5,965 nucleotides of DNA. It comes from Chloroflexota bacterium (GTDB lineage: Bacteria; Chloroflexota; Dormibacteria; Aeolococcales; Aeolococcaceae). Below are positions 4,806-5,965 of the stretch, piece by piece. Where the stretch lies: positions 1 through 5,965 of the forward strand of contig VBHE01000004.1 of the NCBI GenBank assembly GCA_005889515.1, read 5' to 3'. The notes beneath the pieces were generated by a model. It was not told the DNA's origin and did no database searches. It saw nothing but the letters and a program-made list of their open reading frames with translations. Both the position numbers and the translations under genes were made by a program. Position 1 is the first letter of the stretch, and the number at the start of each line of letters is the position of its first letter.

Positions 4806-5965
4806 ATGAGGTGCGCCCGCTTGACTGCCGGCAACGGACGAGGTCCCTCCACAGACGGGCCTCGTGATCACGACGTCGACGACGTCATCCACGCCACGGC
4901 GGGTCCCCAACGGGGTGCTCGTCATCGGTGGGCGGATGGGACGGCCGGGGGCGAAGCCCAGGAGGCCGGACCCTTCCTCACCAAACTGGTCACGTTCCCG
5001 GCGGCGGGGGGCTCGCCGGTGTCGGACGGGGCCGTCGGTCGCTGGCACGAGCCTCCCGAGGCCCTGCTCGCGTGGTGGCATCGCGTCTGCGCAGAGGAGG
5101 CGGGGCTGGATGACGCGCCTCCGGCTGACCTCGACGCGATCGCATCGACCGCGGACGAGCCGATCACCGGCCCCGAGAGGTGGGGGAAGGGGGGGCCGGG
5201 GGGAGGGTCCCCCCCGGCCGTCTCCCCGTCCGGCTGGGAGACGTGGGTCAACGACTGGTTGCGCGCCCAGGACGACTGCGGCCTTGAGAGCTGGGATGGC
5301 ACGGAGCCGGTGTTCGTCGGCTTCCCCGAGCTCGACGGCGACCAGGTCGAGGGCCGGGACGGCGGGCACGCGTCTGTTCACTGGAGACCATACGAACAAA
5401 GAGCGATCACCCTGCCACTGCAGGGGCCGGAGATCGCGGAGCACGACGCGCACCCGGCGGACGACGACACGGCCGAGCGACGCGCGGGTGCGGAGATGCG
5501 TGGCTGGCCCGCCATCGGCGGCCATCAGCGGCGCAACCGTGGCTGGCAGGGACGGCATCGGGGTAACGCGGAGGTGCGTCGAGGACTGACGGTGAGTGCG
5601 GCGACGAAGGAGCAGCGTCGCCTTGGCGAGCGCATCGCCCACTGCGGTGAGCACCTCATCTTCCGGGCACCCAACTGCGAGTGCGACCCGCACGCCCGGC
5701 CACTGCTGGTCGGCGCTGACCTGTGCTCCAACCGCCTGTGCCACCACTGCGCCCGGCTGCGGAGCCGCAAGGTCGGGGGTCGGGTGCTCGACATGGTCGA
5801 CCAGCTGCGTCGGCGCGGCATCAAGCGGTATGCGCTGCTGACCCTCACCTACCGCGACACCGAGGTGCTGGAGGGCTCGGTGTCGCGTTGCTGGACCGAC
5901 TTCCGCAAGCTGCGCCAGCGGAGGCTCTGGGAGCCGGTACTCGGCTGCGTGGCGACGATGGAGAT
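4806..5965 (+). CDS. Putative rolling-circle replication initiator (Rep_1/pUB110-like) with long N-terminal extension; 3' end outside window
   Basis: One frame is open from 4638 to the right edge. Its last ~120 residues resemble the N-terminal part of Rep proteins that nick a double-strand origin to start rolling-circle replication. They show a cysteine cluster, CGEHLIF then LCSNRLCHHCARLRSRK (5724-5771, a Cys-x4-Cys-x2-Cys arrangement), an arginine-rich helix, ALLTLTYRD (motif I, ~5832-5858), and VLGCVATMEI, where the family has the strand before the HUH metal site. The HUH histidines and catalytic tyrosine would lie past 5965. Start is uncertain: ATG 4806 (weak site), GTG 4701, or GTG 5592, which has GAGGA 6 bases upstream. 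Residues encoded at 4960-5500 (Trp-, Asp- and Glu-rich, high GC at third codon positions) look genuinely coding but match no family I know. Expression is likely from the promoter at 4431-4458. Confidence 0.65.
   Translation, partial: MRCARLTAGNGRGPSTDGPRDHDVDDVIHATAGPQRGARHRWADGTAGGEAQEAGPFLTKLVTFPAAGGSPVSDGAVGRWHEPPEALLAWWHRVCAEEAGLDDAPPADLDAIASTADEPITGPERWGKGGPGGGSPPAVSPSGWETWVNDWLRAQDDCGLESWDGTEPVFVGFPELDGDQVEGRDGGHASVHWRPYEQRAITLPLQGPEIAEHDAHPADDDTAERRAGAEMRGWPAIGGHQRRNRGWQGRHRGNAEVRRGLTVSAATKEQRRLGERIAHCGEHLIFRAPNCECDPHARPLLVGADLCSNRLCHHCARLRSRKVGGRVLDMVDQLRRRGIKRYALLTLTYRDTEVLEGSVSRCWTDFRKLRQRRLWEPVLGCVATME
5182..5219 (+). repeat. G-run cluster and strong hairpin inside the Rep frame
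   Basis: Four G runs (5182-5186, 5189-5195, 5198-5203, 5205-5207) separated by 1-2 bases meet the standard G-quadruplex pattern. The second half can instead form a hairpin: GGCC-GGGGGGA (5194-5204), loop GGG (5205-5207), TCCCCCC (5208-5214), one bulged C, then GGCC (5216-5219), an 11-base-pair stem. In the Rep frame it encodes a Gly/Pro/Ser linker (WGKGGPGGGS), perhaps a spacer between an N-terminal region and the Rep domain. Confidence 0.6.
5581..5594 (+). promoter_or_regulatory. Good ribosome-binding site (GAGGA) before an internal GTG start of the Rep-like domain
   Basis: GAGGA at 5581-5585 lies 6 bases before GTG 5592, which would give a Rep beginning MSAATKEQRR, 17 residues before the first cysteine. 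This is a natural N-terminus for a Rep_1 protein and a better site than those at 4701 or 4806. Either this is the true rep start, or it allows a short form to be made from the longer frame. Confidence 0.45.

Larger units (their letters stand above)
2597..5965 (+). mobile_element. Left part of a putative tRNA-Gly-integrated plasmid / AICE-like element
   Basis: From the tRNA rightwards the order is: repeat-rich attachment-like segment, tyrosine integrase, toxin-antitoxin pair, strong promoter with a GC-rich segment able to fold, and a frame ending in a rolling-circle Rep-like N-terminus at the window edge. Integrase plus its own replication initiator beside a tRNA is the recognised layout of integrative plasmids and actinobacterial integrative and conjugative elements. 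The exact left boundary is unknown; it could be inside the tRNA or just after it. No direct repeat of the tRNA 3' end (the expected right attachment site) was found in the window, so the element should continue beyond base 5965. Confidence 0.62.

Noticed and set aside
4864..5589. Plus-strand frame of 241 codons in a different phase from the Rep frame
   Set aside because: Almost only Arg, Ser, Thr, Pro and Gly; the Rep phase in the same stretch looks like real protein and continues into the Rep motifs.
4560..5747. Minus-strand open frame of 395 codons opposite the Rep frame
   Set aside because: Composition is Arg/Pro/Gly-rich and the plus-strand frame has recognisable Rep motifs and better codon-position bias. 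Not fully excludable for the 4640-5580 part, where the plus frame has no known family.
2597..5965. CRISPR array or a second attachment repeat of the tRNA 3' end
   Set aside because: No regularly spaced repeats and no direct copy of the T-arm/acceptor sequence were found downstream in the window.

Overview
The window is very GC-rich and reads almost entirely left to right. It has two parts: a chromosomal cofactor-biosynthesis block (about 1-2590) and, beginning at a tRNA-Gly gene, what looks like the left end of an integrated mobile element (about 2597 to the right edge). Coenzyme F420 genes with a single-domain CofE, a MoaD-MoaE fusion, high GC and TANNNT-type start-proximal promoters fit a high-GC F420-producing bacterium such as an actinobacterium or a member of the Chloroflexota/Dormibacterota. 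The sequence alone does not decide between them.

Left block. The 3' end of cofD is followed by cofC with a coding overlap of 1-4 bases and then by cofE, so this is an F420 operon in pathway order: CofC makes the activated lactate-type intermediate, CofD joins it to Fo, and CofE adds glutamates. A MoaD-MoaE (molybdopterin synthase) fusion follows behind its own possible promoter. Both cofC and the moaE half are out of frame with their own N-terminal halves, and at each junction about 8-10 expected residues are missing. Each therefore looks like a short out-of-frame deletion, caused either by real decay or by a sequence-assembly fault.

Junction. A complete tRNA-Gly(TCC) with encoded CCA lies at 2597-2672. 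The 170 bases between it and the integrase gene are less GC-rich than their surroundings. They hold nested inverted repeats, a bulged hairpin and, just before the integrase ribosome-binding site, an exact 15-base inverted copy of the tRNA D-arm/anticodon-arm sequence. This is the layout of a tRNA attachment site with integrase-binding and control sequences.

Element. It carries a complete tyrosine recombinase (all six catalytic residues present), a two-gene DUF433/DUF5615 toxin-antitoxin module with a 4-base overlap, and a good sigma70-type promoter (4431-4458) opening a GC-rich segment capable of folding. A long reading frame then runs off the right edge. The last ~120 residues of that frame resemble the start of a rolling-circle replication initiator of the pUB110-like Rep_1 type: a cysteine cluster followed by a LTLT motif. 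Integrase, toxin-antitoxin and Rep next to a tRNA together suggest an integrative plasmid or AICE-like element. The far attachment site, the Rep catalytic residues and any transfer genes would lie outside the window.
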